Shown here in pieces: positions 20,139-30,859 of a stretch of DNA of 64,000 bases. A program made the translations under genes and the position numbers. This DNA is from Pedobacter schmidteae (lineage in GTDB: Bacteria; Bacteroidota; Bacteroidia; Sphingobacteriales; Sphingobacteriaceae). Under the pieces are notes generated by a model. That model was not told the origin of the DNA. It did not search any database and saw only the letters and a list, made by a program, of their open reading frames with translations. The first letter of the stretch is position 1, and each line of letters opens with the position of its first letter. The DNA is taken from positions 1 through 64,000 of the forward strand of contig CAMDKO010000002.1 of the NCBI GenBank assembly GCA_945901155.1, written 5' to 3'.

Positions 20139-20208
20139 GTTGGTTGTTAGTTGTTAGTTGCTAGTTATTTGAATTTCTTCCTTCAAACTGTCAACTGTCA
20201 ACTGTCAA
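20139..20208. repeat. Heptanucleotide array, 10 words, bipartite inverted
   Basis: gttggtt gttagtt gttagtt gctagtt atttgaa tttcttc cttcaaa ctgtcaa ctgtcaa ctgtcaa fills the atpF-atpH gap. Confidence 0.93.
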
Positions 20209-20209
20209 C

Positions 20210-20722
20210 TTAATTAAGTTTTACTTCTTTTAACAGGTCATTAACAAGCGCCTGCTGTTTTCCCTGATCTTCGAATTGCTTACGCAAAACTTTTTCAGCG
20301 ATCTCAATAGATAAGCTGGAAACCTGATTTTTAATTTCTGCCATTGCAGCAAGCTTTTGATTAGTGATCTCAATTTTTGCTTTTTCGATCAGCTTAGCTC
20401 CTTCAGATTTAGCCAAATCTTTTGCATCATTAACGATCTGATCTTTGATCTCTTTTGCTTCCTTTAAAATGCTGTCGCGCTCTAAACGGGCTTCCTTTAA
20501 AAGATCTTCATTCTCGCTGATCAGCTTAGCCATCTCTGCTTTTGCCATTTCTGCCTTTGATAAAGCATCTTCGATTGAACGCTCACGCTCATCAAGAGCT
20601 TTAACTATTGGCTTCCAGGCAAACTTGCTTAACAGGAAAAACAGGATTAAAAAAGTAACTGTTGACCAGATGAACAAGCCCGGATCCGGAGAAACTAATG
20701 GATTTAATGCCAGTAATATCAT
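20210..20722 (-). CDS. atpF: ATP synthase F0 b subunit
   Basis: N-terminal TM then long charged helix (LSKFAWKPIVKALDERERSIEDALSKAEMAKAEM). Confidence 0.95.
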   Translation of the reverse strand: MILLALNPLVSPDPGLFIWSTVTFLILFFLLSKFAWKPIVKALDERERSIEDALSKAEMAKAEMAKLISENEDLLKEARLERDSILKEAKEIKDQIVNDAKDLAKSEGAKLIEKAKIEITNQKLAAMAEIKNQVSSLSIEIAEKVLRKQFEDQGKQQALVNDLLKEVKLN

Positions 20723-20756
20723 TTGTTATATTATTTAATAAATCATTCAAAATAAT

Positions 20757-20793
20757 AAAATAAGGCCGGTGCCAATCGCACAAGCCTTATTTT
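20757..20793 (-). terminator. Intra-operon hairpin between atpE and atpF
   Basis: Minus strand: aaaataaggcttgtgc gattg gcaccggccttatttt followed by attattttg; 14/16 paired and T-rich downstream, starting 1 nt after the atpE stop. Confidence 0.7.
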
Positions 20794-20794
20794 T

Positions 20795-22206
<1,412 letters not shown>

Positions 22207-22220
22207 TTATTATAAGGAAT

Positions 22221-22610
22221 TTACTTAAATTTTGGGTTGTGCAAGTTACACAACAAACAATATATTTCAAACACTGTATGAAAGAAATATAAATAAAAAA
22301 AATTGATGATAAATTTTGTTGGATCTACCGTGTTTTCGCTGATGTAAAGAAAAGCTATGAGCGTGCAAATGAGCAACTTAATAGTAATACTACCAAGCAG
22401 AGCCTGGCCCGAAGCATGAATGCTGATGCTCATTCTCCAAAAAGTAACTAAATAGATGCTTAACGTTAGGATAGAAAATACCCAGAACAAAAGCCAGAAT
22501 CTTGGAATAATTAGTCCTTGAATCGGAAAATAATATTGGGCCACCAAGGGAGGAATAGCTAAAAAAAATATAAAAAGAATGAAATAAATTATAAAGCGAA
22601 GAATGCTCAT
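22221..22610 (-). CDS. Small multi-TM protein between AtpZ-like and atpB, possibly AtpI-like
   Basis: 129 aa, strongly hydrophobic, overlaps the AtpZ-like gene by 4 nt. Confidence 0.55.
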   Translation of the reverse strand: MSILRFIIYFILFIFFLAIPPLVAQYYFPIQGLIIPRFWLLFWVFSILTLSIYLVTFWRMSISIHASGQALLGSITIKLLICTLIAFLYISENTVDPTKFIINFFYLYFFHTVFEIYCLLCNLHNPKFK

Positions 22611-22873
22611 GCCTTAAGTTGTTTAATGATTTGGTAAATTGAAAGGCAAACCCCAAAAACACAGGTAATTGCAGTTACCCATTGAACTTTATGGTCAAAC
22701 CATTGATCTATATTATATCCAATAAATGCAGATCCTCCGATAATAGCCATCATTTGAAATGCCATACCTGTGTACTTAGCATAAGTACCATATGCCTGCC
22801 CTCCAGAGTCTTTATCATCGTTAAAATTTGACTTATTATCTTCAATCCCCATTTTTGAATATTCTTTGTACAA
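22607..22873 (-). CDS. AtpZ/AtpI family protein
   Basis: 88 aa, two TM hairpin (AKYTGMAFQMMAIIGGSAFIGYNIDQWF...) at the head of the atp operon. Confidence 0.8.
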   Translation of the reverse strand: MYKEYSKMGIEDNKSNFNDDKDSGGQAYGTYAKYTGMAFQMMAIIGGSAFIGYNIDQWFDHKVQWVTAITCVFGVCLSIYQIIKQLKA

Positions 22874-22915
22874 AATTATAAAATTTAAGCCTTAAATGGT
22901 TTAATTAAATATATG

Positions 22916-22935
22916 TACAGGAATATTGTCCTGTA
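22916..22935. promoter_or_regulatory. Inverted repeat in divergent atp/sprE intergenic region
   Basis: tacagga atattg tcctgta, 7-bp perfect arms. Confidence 0.35.
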
Positions 22936-22996
22936 TTTTGCAATTTTTTGTATTTAAATACTTCTAGCTTTTAATAATTAGGTGCCAAAATGAAGC

Positions 22997-25849
22997 ATGT
23001 TTTTATACGGAAAGAGTTTATATTTATCCCAACAAATCCATTCTGATAAAATATCTTTGCAAGGATTCTGTTATACTAATTCAAGCCTGATTAATTTGAG
23101 ATCAACTAGTCAAGTTATCGTTCGTTATTTATTTTTAAGCTGCACTTTTTGGCTCTGCTTATCCTCCTGTAATTCACAAAAAGAAACTGTGGCCAGTCGC
23201 GGTATGCAGAACCTAACCGCTCATTATAATATTTTGTACAACGCTAAAGAACTAATCAATGAAAGCGAACGAAATATACAACTAGCTTATTCAGACAACT
23301 ACGACCGTGTAATACCAGTCTATAAGGAGCCGAATGAAAGTATTTCTCAATCTGAATTTAAAAAACTGGATGATGCAATACTAAAGGCTAATACCATCGC
23401 AAATCAGAAATCATTAAGCAAATATGTAGATAATGCTTATTTTTTAATTGGGAAAGCCAATCATCTGAAATCCAACTTTTACAATGCCGTTGAATACTTT
23501 AATTATGTTTACTTAAACTATCCTAAAGAAAAAGAGATCAAACAGGCATCACTTGCATGGAAAACAAGATCTCTTATAGCATCCAACAGGTTAGAAGAAG
23601 CTGAAGCATCGATTGATTCAGCTCTTAGATATATTCGCTCAGAAAAAAAATCAGTATCAGATATTTATGCAAGCAGGGCACAGCTTCATATTTATGCAAA
23701 AGAGGATGCTCAAGCTATCACTCTACTTGAAAAGGCCATAAAATCAGCAGTAAACAAACAGCGTAAAATACGCTGGACCTACCTAATTGCCCAGCTTCAG
23801 GAAATTAATGGCCTGCAAAACGATTCCTATTTAAATTATACCAGGGTTTTAAAAAGCAATGCCCCTTTCGACATGGCCTTTAATGCAAAACTCAGTTCAA
23901 TCAATCTGAAAAATAAGTTAATTGGTGATGCTAGCGGCCTCACCAGGCAGATAGCTGCAATGCTTAAAGATGATAAAAACCGAGATTTTACTGATCAGAT
24001 CTTTTTCCAGATTGCTAATAGTTATGCCGATGCCAACAATATTGACAAAGCAATTGAAAATTACAATAAGTCAATATCAAAAAGTACTAAAAATGTCACC
24101 CAAAAAGGGCTGGCCTACCTTAAGCTAGCAGAGCTCTATTTTAATCAAACCGATTATGTTAAATCAAAAGCTTATTACGATAGCACACTGATAGCACTTC
24201 CGCCCATTTACCCGGACTATGCATTGATAAAAAAGAAAGCAGATAACCTTGAAATTCTTGCCGATCGTTTATCTATTATTGCCCGTGAAGACACCTTGCA
24301 AATGCTTGCTGCATTGCCTGAATCTGACAGAACTATCAAAGTTAATTCTCTAGTCAAGCTTGAAGCGCTGAAAATGCAGACAAGAATAGCGAACAAACAA
24401 TCAGGTGGATCTTCTAACAATCAAATTAGTAGTACAAGTGGAGACAGTAAATTTTATTTCAATAATTCTATTGCCTTAAATCAGGGCCTTTCAGATTTTA
24501 AAAAGAGATGGGGTACTCGAAAATTAGAAGATAATTGGAGAAGAAGTCAGAAAACTGCGAATGATATCTCTAATGGGGCAAGCCCGCTTCAAACGCCAGA
24601 TAAAGATCCTTTTCAACAATCAAAAATTGCAGAAAATGCAGTGAATCTAGACTCATTGAAAAAAACATTAACTGAATCTATACCGCTTAATAAAGAGATG
24701 AAATTAGCATCCGATCAAAAAATCTCTTCTGCGATGTATGATATCGCCAACTATTATCGTGAAGTATCTACAGATACTGCAGAAGCAGTAAAAACATATG
24801 AGCAATTGCTTAAACGATTCCCAGAAAATTCAAATCAATTAGCTGTATATTATAATTTGTACAGACTATATCGCTATGTAAATCCAAAACGATCTGATGA
24901 ATACAAAAATATACTTCTGAATAAATATCCTGAATCTCCATTTGCAAAAATTATTCTTGATCCTGAATATAGTCAGAAAGCTGACGAACAGGAGCTCACT
25001 TTCAATCGCTTTTATAATGAAGTATATAATCTATATATAAGCAAGAATTATGATGATGTATTGAAAAGGGTTGAACAGCAAAAAGTGCAGGCAGGTGTTA
25101 AAAAACTATCCACTCAGTTAGCTTATTTAGAATCACTTGCACTCGGCCACTTACAAAAACTTGATCGGCTTGAAATTGCATTTAAAAATATAGTAGAGTC
25201 CAACCCTGATGATCAGCTTATCGTACCCCTAGTAAAGCTGCATCTGGCATTTATTGATTCGAATAGAACTAGCATGTCAAACCGTGTTTTTGCTTTACTT
25301 GATAATGATTCAAAGGGAAATTCGTTTATTGAAGAACCGGTTGCAGATCAAGTTATAGTTGGAAAGCAAGATACGGAACAGAAATCTGCACCAAGCACAA
25401 CTAATATACCAGCTCTGCCTGAAAAAACAGTAGGCTCTGAGGCAAAAAAGGAAGGAATAAAGCCTGAGGTTCCAGAAGTAATTGAGTTTTTTGACCTTGA
25501 AAAATCTGCCGACTACTATTTTGTTGTCAATGTTTCTGATCCCTCGGTTAATTTAAGTTCATCACGTTTTGGTATCGGGCAATTTAATAGGGTGAATTTA
25601 CCCGGCACGGTTATTAAACATCAATTAAAATCTATTGTTAACCGAAATCAACTGATATTTGTTGGCCCGCTTACAGGTTTGGAGGCTACAAAAAATTACT
25701 TTAATCAAATCAATTACCTGATTAGGGATATTATGAAAATACCTGCTACTAAATACAGTACCTTTTTTATAAACAAACAGAATTTAGATAAGATCAGTGA
25801 TGTACAAACACTTGACCGTTATGTTGAATTTTATAAAAAGAACTATTAA
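22997..25849 (+). CDS. sprE: SprE/PorW-like TPR lipoprotein (type IX secretion)
   Basis: Lipobox-like LSSC, NLTAHYNILYNAKELI...DNYDRVIPVY, multiple TPRs; resembles SprE/PorW. Exact start uncertain. Confidence 0.75.
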   Translation: MFLYGKSLYLSQQIHSDKISLQGFCYTNSSLINLRSTSQVIVRYLFLSCTFWLCLSSCNSQKETVASRGMQNLTAHYNILYNAKELINESERNIQLAYSDNYDRVIPVYKEPNESISQSEFKKLDDAILKANTIANQKSLSKYVDNAYFLIGKANHLKSNFYNAVEYFNYVYLNYPKEKEIKQASLAWKTRSLIASNRLEEAEASIDSALRYIRSEKKSVSDIYASRAQLHIYAKEDAQAITLLEKAIKSAVNKQRKIRWTYLIAQLQEINGLQNDSYLNYTRVLKSNAPFDMAFNAKLSSINLKNKLIGDASGLTRQIAAMLKDDKNRDFTDQIFFQIANSYADANNIDKAIENYNKSISKSTKNVTQKGLAYLKLAELYFNQTDYVKSKAYYDSTLIALPPIYPDYALIKKKADNLEILADRLSIIAREDTLQMLAALPESDRTIKVNSLVKLEALKMQTRIANKQSGGSSNNQISSTSGDSKFYFNNSIALNQGLSDFKKRWGTRKLEDNWRRSQKTANDISNGASPLQTPDKDPFQQSKIAENAVNLDSLKKTLTESIPLNKEMKLASDQKISSAMYDIANYYREVSTDTAEAVKTYEQLLKRFPENSNQLAVYYNLYRLYRYVNPKRSDEYKNILLNKYPESPFAKIILDPEYSQKADEQELTFNRFYNEVYNLYISKNYDDVLKRVEQQKVQAGVKKLSTQLAYLESLALGHLQKLDRLEIAFKNIVESNPDDQLIVPLVKLHLAFIDSNRTSMSNRVFALLDNDSKGNSFIEEPVADQVIVGKQDTEQKSAPSTTNIPALPEKTVGSEAKKEGIKPEVPEVIEFFDLEKSADYYFVVNVSDPSVNLSSSRFGIGQFNRVNLPGTVIKHQLKSIVNRNQLIFVGPLTGLEATKNYFNQINYLIRDIMKIPATKYSTFFINKQNLDKISDVQTLDRYVEFYKKNY

Positions 25850-25861
25850 CAATAAAAATTT

Positions 25862-28099
25862 ATGAGTACGCAATTAACGCAGCTTGAATTAAATCAATAT
25901 ACCATCCGGTTTTGGAAGTGGATCATTGGAGTTATTGCGTTTGGAGCAATCCTGATCTTCAGCATCGGACTTGGTCTTTTTGGTAGGCTACCTGACCTGA
26001 GGGCATTGGAAAATCCCAAAAGCAATCAGGCATCAGAGGTAATTTCAGATGACAATGTCGTATTAGGGACTTATTATGTACAAAACCGTTCCAATGTACG
26101 TTATGATGAAATTTCACCCAATGTTATAAATGCGTTAATTGCAACAGAAGACATCCGTTTTTACAACCATTCAGGAATTGATTTTAAACGAACCTTCACT
26201 GTCATATTCTATAACCTGTTAGGAAAAAGGCAAGGGGCAAGCACCATTACACAGCAACTTGCCTTAAATCTATTTTCTAAAGAAGGTCGTTCAAAAAATT
26301 TCATCAAACGGCTTGTTCAAAAATCTCAGGAACTTATAGTTGCGGTTAAACTTGAGCGTCAGTATACTAAGGAAGAAATTATTACAATGTATCTTAATAC
26401 TGTAGATTTTGGGTCATACAATACATTTGGAATCAAATCTGCCGCTAGAACATATTTCAGTACTACTCCCGACAAGCTTGAGCCTGAACAGGCAGCAATT
26501 TTGATCGGAATGCTAAAAGGGCCTTCACTGTATAACCCATATCGCAACCCTGAAAGAGCATTTCTACGAAGAAATACAGTGATAGAAAATATGAGTAAGG
26601 CAAATTACATAAGTGATACTGAAGAAGAACGCCTGAAAACAATACCCTTAAAACTTGTATTTAATCCTTCAGATCATAACGAAGGTTCAGCACCTTACTT
26701 CAGGGCTGTATTAAAGAAAGATATTCAGCTAACCCTCGAAGAAAATTCTATTTACAAAGCTGATGGTACACCATATGATCTTGATAGAGACGGTTTAAAG
26801 ATTTACACCACCTTGAATTCACATATGCAGAATTATGCTGAACAAGCGCAGCAGGAATATCTTAAAATACTACAGGTACAGTTCAACAACTCATGGAATG
26901 GTCGCGACCCCTTTAATTTCAAAGAGGCCAAGAGTCTTATCGATCAGGGAATGCGCCGCTCAGACAGATATCAGCAATTAAAAGCAGAAGGAAAAACGGA
27001 AGAGGAAATCCTGCAAAATTTCAGGATACCAACTCGCATGAGTGTTTTCAGCTGGCGAGGAGAAATAGACACCCTCATGCGGCCACTCGATTCTATCAAA
27101 TACTATAAACTGATGCTCCGAAATGCCGTTATGTCAATGGAGCCTCAAACCGGCTATATTCGGGCTTGGGTAGGGGGAACTAACTTCACCCATTTCAAGT
27201 ATGATCAGGTAAAAATGGGGACGAGGCAAGTTGGTTCTACTGCAAAGCCTTTTACCTATGCCGTTGCAATTGGTAATGGAGGTTTTTCGCCTTGCTATAC
27301 CGTAGCAAATGAACCTGTAAGTATAGATGCAGGCGATGGCACCTCCTGGACTCCAAAAGCATACAATCCAATACCTGGCAACCTCACTCTGAAAAAGGCA
27401 CTGGCAAATTCTCAAAACTATGTAACGGCCTACATGATGAAACAAGTAGGGCAAACTGCAGTTGCAACTCTTACAAAGAACATGGGAATAACAAGCGATG
27501 TTCCGGCAGTCCCATCAATTTGTCTGGGTTCATTTGATGCTTCGGTATATGACATGGTTGGAGCCTACTCTGTGTTCGTAAACCACGGAGTTTGGACAGA
27601 GCCAATCTATCTTTTGCGAATTGAGGACAAGAACGGAAACCTTATTTACGAACGTAGACCAAAGGTTAAAGTTGTACTAGATGAACAAACCGCCTATGTA
27701 ATGACGGATATGCTTCAAGCTGTTGTTAAAGAAGGAACTGGAGTAAGACTAGGATGGAAATACAAACTAACAAACCCAATTGGTGGAAAAACTGGAACTA
27801 CACAAAATAATTCAGATGGCTGGTTTATGGGAATTACTCCTGAACTTGTAACCGGAGTATGGACAGGTGCAGAAGATAGAGCGATCCATTTTAGTTCAAC
27901 AAATTTTGGAGAAGGCGCAAATACTGCACTTCCAATATTTGCGCTCTACATGCAAAAGGTTTATGCAGATCCTAAGTTAAAATATACCAAAGGTGATTTT
28001 CCGCTACCCAAGGGAGGCATCGCAACTACCATCGACTGTGGCGCCTACACACAGCAACAAGCCGGAGAATCTGAGCTGGATAAAAAACTTGGCTTTTAA
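25862..28099 (+). CDS. Penicillin-binding protein 1A (transglycosylase/transpeptidase)
   Basis: GT51 motif ATEDIRFYNHSGID and GASTITQQLALNLF; transpeptidase GSTAKPFTYA, SQNYV, GKTGTTQNNSDGWF. Confidence 0.94.
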   Translation: MSTQLTQLELNQYTIRFWKWIIGVIAFGAILIFSIGLGLFGRLPDLRALENPKSNQASEVISDDNVVLGTYYVQNRSNVRYDEISPNVINALIATEDIRFYNHSGIDFKRTFTVIFYNLLGKRQGASTITQQLALNLFSKEGRSKNFIKRLVQKSQELIVAVKLERQYTKEEIITMYLNTVDFGSYNTFGIKSAARTYFSTTPDKLEPEQAAILIGMLKGPSLYNPYRNPERAFLRRNTVIENMSKANYISDTEEERLKTIPLKLVFNPSDHNEGSAPYFRAVLKKDIQLTLEENSIYKADGTPYDLDRDGLKIYTTLNSHMQNYAEQAQQEYLKILQVQFNNSWNGRDPFNFKEAKSLIDQGMRRSDRYQQLKAEGKTEEEILQNFRIPTRMSVFSWRGEIDTLMRPLDSIKYYKLMLRNAVMSMEPQTGYIRAWVGGTNFTHFKYDQVKMGTRQVGSTAKPFTYAVAIGNGGFSPCYTVANEPVSIDAGDGTSWTPKAYNPIPGNLTLKKALANSQNYVTAYMMKQVGQTAVATLTKNMGITSDVPAVPSICLGSFDASVYDMVGAYSVFVNHGVWTEPIYLLRIEDKNGNLIYERRPKVKVVLDEQTAYVMTDMLQAVVKEGTGVRLGWKYKLTNPIGGKTGTTQNNSDGWFMGITPELVTGVWTGAEDRAIHFSSTNFGEGANTALPIFALYMQKVYADPKLKYTKGDFPLPKGGIATTIDCGAYTQQQAGESELDKKLGF

Positions 28100-28135
28100 G
28101 AAACAAGCCCGGCACTTATCTGATCATAGCCCCTA

Positions 28136-29935
28136 ATGAAAAAATTTGATTACCGATCTGACTTAAAAAATATACCCCAAAAACCTGGGGTATATCAGTT
28201 TTGGTCTGAATCTGAAGAATTGATCTACATTGGGAAGGCAAAAAATCTGAAGAACAGGGTTTCTTCCTATTTCAATAAAGATAATTTTCGGATCAATGCA
28301 AAGACAAGAGTACTGGTAAGTAAAGTTAAAAAAGTCACTTTTACTATTGTTGATACAGAAATCGATGCCTGGTTATTGGAAAATAGCCTGATAAAGAAAC
28401 ATCAGCCAAGGTATAATATCTTATTGAAGGATGATAAAACCTATCCCTGGATCATCATAAAAAATGAAAAATTCCCACGTATATTCTGGACCAGAAAAAT
28501 CATAAGAGACGGATCAACCTATTTTGGCCCCTATGCTTCTGTTGGCATGATGCATACCATACTTGGGATGATCAAAGAGATATATCCTTTAAGAACATGT
28601 AGTTTGCCTCTTTCACTTGCAAATATAAATGCGGGTAAATTCAGGGTATGCCTTGAATATCAGATAGGTAATTGCAAGGGCCCTTGCCAGGCTTTTCAAA
28701 AAGAGGAGGACTATGATCAAAGTATTTCAGAAATAAAAGATATCCTAAATGGAAAGACTGGTGCAGTAATCAAAAGACTAAGAAAACAACTTGATGATTC
28801 AGTTGCAGAGCTAAATTTTGAGCTGTCACACAGACTTAAGTCTAAGTATGATCTTCTGGCCCATTACCAGAGTAAATCAACCATTGTTAATTCATCCATT
28901 ACCGATGTTGATGTATTTAGCATCGCAACAGATGAAAAACATGCATTTGTCAACTTTCTGAAAGTAATGAATGGTACCGTTATTCAAACCCAAACCCTGG
29001 AGATGAAAAAACGATTGGATGAAACCGACCAAGAACTTTTAAGCATTGCCATTACCGAATTTAGAACTAGATTTGATAGCCATTCAAAAGAGATCATCGT
29101 ACCCTTTGAAATGGATTTTCCCGATTCTGGAATCAAATTTATAGTGCCGAAATTGGGTGAGAAGAAAAAATTGCTGGAACTATCTCAGAAGAATGTACTA
29201 TTCTTTAAACGCGAAAAACTAGATCAGTACGAAAAGTTAAATCCGGAATTAAGAACCGACCGTTTACTGGAGCAGATGAAGAAAGACCTGCGCCTCAATC
29301 AGTTACCCAGACATATCGAATGTTTTGACAATTCAAATTTCCAGGGAAAATTTCCCGTATCAGCCATAGTAGTTTTTAAGGATGCCAAACCTTCTAAGAA
29401 AGATTACCGGCACTTTAATGTTCAAACAGTTGAAGGGCCTGATGATTTTGCAACGATGGAGGAAGCTGTATTCAGAAGATACCGTAGAATACTGGATGAA
29501 AAAGAAACACTTCCGCAATTAATTATTATTGATGGTGGAAAAGGACAACTTTCATCTGCAATAAAAAGTCTGAAAAAATTGGGGATAGAGAAAGAGGTTT
29601 CCATCATTGGAATTGCTAAACGACTAGAGGAGCTGTATTATCCTGGAGACCAATACCCATTGTATTTGGATAAAAAATCAGAAACCTTAAAGATCATTCA
29701 ACAACTTAGGGATGAAGCACACCGCTTTGGTATTACGTTTCACAGAAAAATACGAAATAAGGCAACTTTAGGGACCGAACTAGAACGCGTGCCCGGTATT
29801 GGAAGAACCACTGCAGAGAAGCTATTAAGGCATTTCAAATCTGTAAAAAAAATACGGGAATCTACAGAAGCAGAATTACTTGAAATATTAAACAAGACTC
29901 AGGCAGTTTCGCTTATAAACTACTTCAAACAATAA
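28136..29935 (+). CDS. uvrC: UvrABC system protein C
   Basis: GIY-YIG domain (PGVYQFWSESEELIYIGKAKNLKNRV), UvrC homology and C-terminal HhH. Confidence 0.97.
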   Translation: MKKFDYRSDLKNIPQKPGVYQFWSESEELIYIGKAKNLKNRVSSYFNKDNFRINAKTRVLVSKVKKVTFTIVDTEIDAWLLENSLIKKHQPRYNILLKDDKTYPWIIIKNEKFPRIFWTRKIIRDGSTYFGPYASVGMMHTILGMIKEIYPLRTCSLPLSLANINAGKFRVCLEYQIGNCKGPCQAFQKEEDYDQSISEIKDILNGKTGAVIKRLRKQLDDSVAELNFELSHRLKSKYDLLAHYQSKSTIVNSSITDVDVFSIATDEKHAFVNFLKVMNGTVIQTQTLEMKKRLDETDQELLSIAITEFRTRFDSHSKEIIVPFEMDFPDSGIKFIVPKLGEKKKLLELSQKNVLFFKREKLDQYEKLNPELRTDRLLEQMKKDLRLNQLPRHIECFDNSNFQGKFPVSAIVVFKDAKPSKKDYRHFNVQTVEGPDDFATMEEAVFRRYRRILDEKETLPQLIIIDGGKGQLSSAIKSLKKLGIEKEVSIIGIAKRLEELYYPGDQYPLYLDKKSETLKIIQQLRDEAHRFGITFHRKIRNKATLGTELERVPGIGRTTAEKLLRHFKSVKKIRESTEAELLEILNKTQAVSLINYFKQ

Positions 29936-29964
29936 AGCCAGCAAAAAATAAATTCTGCCGGCTT
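29935..29964. terminator. Bidirectional terminator hairpin between convergent uvrC and gldN
   Basis: aagccagca aaaaataaattc tgccggctt, 8/9 paired. Confidence 0.6.
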
Positions 29965-29987
29965 CTTTAACATTTTTCATGGTATGA

Positions 29988-30854
29988 TTAGAACGACCAA
30001 AGGTCATGTTCAAAGTCCATCAATGCTTTTTTAATCCTTTCCGATTCATAAAGTCGTTCAATTCCTATAGCGTAATCTTTAATCCGAAGATCTTGAGGAT
30101 TAGATTCTTTAACTATATAACTTGAAAATATACGCTTAATAAATACATCGTCATAGCTCAGACCAGTTGCATCATTATTTCGATTAACAACCTCTTTGGT
30201 AACTAAAAGATTACGGGCTTCTGGGAAATAGATCCAGAAAGCAGGCTGCTCATCAAATGCTTGACCTGCTGCAGAAATTCTAACCATGGGTGCAATTCCT
30301 ACAATTCTTGGCTCAAATACGGATCGCTGCTTATCAAAGATCCAATCTTCTTTAATACGAAATTTAATAATACTATCCGGATTGAATTCTCCAGCTGTAA
30401 CTACTGTACCGGTCTGATTTCCATTTTTATCAAAAATAGGAACCAATACGCTATCGGCAAATCTTGCCATTGCTTCCTCTGGTTTCAAAGCAAGAGAAAA
30501 CTCATCGCCATTTACATCATTTTTTGTACTGCTTGCATCATATGCGGTAAGCTCACCCGCCTGAATCGCATCAGTAAGAATAGTAATTAACCTAGATTTA
30601 GGAGATGCAAAGCTCATATTCACCTTATCACGAAGATCAATTTCCCTCCAAACACGTTTACTAAACATCACATCAGATGCTCTTAAACCCGCATAGGGAG
30701 ATACTCTGGCATTCAGGACATTGGTCTTCTGATAAAAGCCATCAACCGGCTTTTCAGCTGGTTTAGGCTTAGTTTTATTAGTTAAATTCGGAGCTTGTGC
30801 ACTCAGACGCAAAGTACAGGCTATAAGAATCAAGGCAAAAATTATCTTTTTCAT
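29988..30854 (-). CDS. gldN: Type IX secretion/gliding motility protein GldN
   Basis: Signal peptide, VWREIDLRDKVN..., last gene of gldKLMN. Confidence 0.93.
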   Translation of the reverse strand: MKKIIFALILIACTLRLSAQAPNLTNKTKPKPAEKPVDGFYQKTNVLNARVSPYAGLRASDVMFSKRVWREIDLRDKVNMSFASPKSRLITILTDAIQAGELTAYDASSTKNDVNGDEFSLALKPEEAMARFADSVLVPIFDKNGNQTGTVVTAGEFNPDSIIKFRIKEDWIFDKQRSVFEPRIVGIAPMVRISAAGQAFDEQPAFWIYFPEARNLLVTKEVVNRNNDATGLSYDDVFIKRIFSSYIVKESNPQDLRIKDYAIGIERLYESERIKKALMDFEHDLWSF

Positions 30855-30859
30855 GCCAA

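Noticed and set aside
22390-22662. 90-aa minus-strand ORF overlapping the 129-aa membrane gene
   Set aside because: Out of frame with two better supported genes (AtpZ-like and 129-aa protein) that overlap head to tail.
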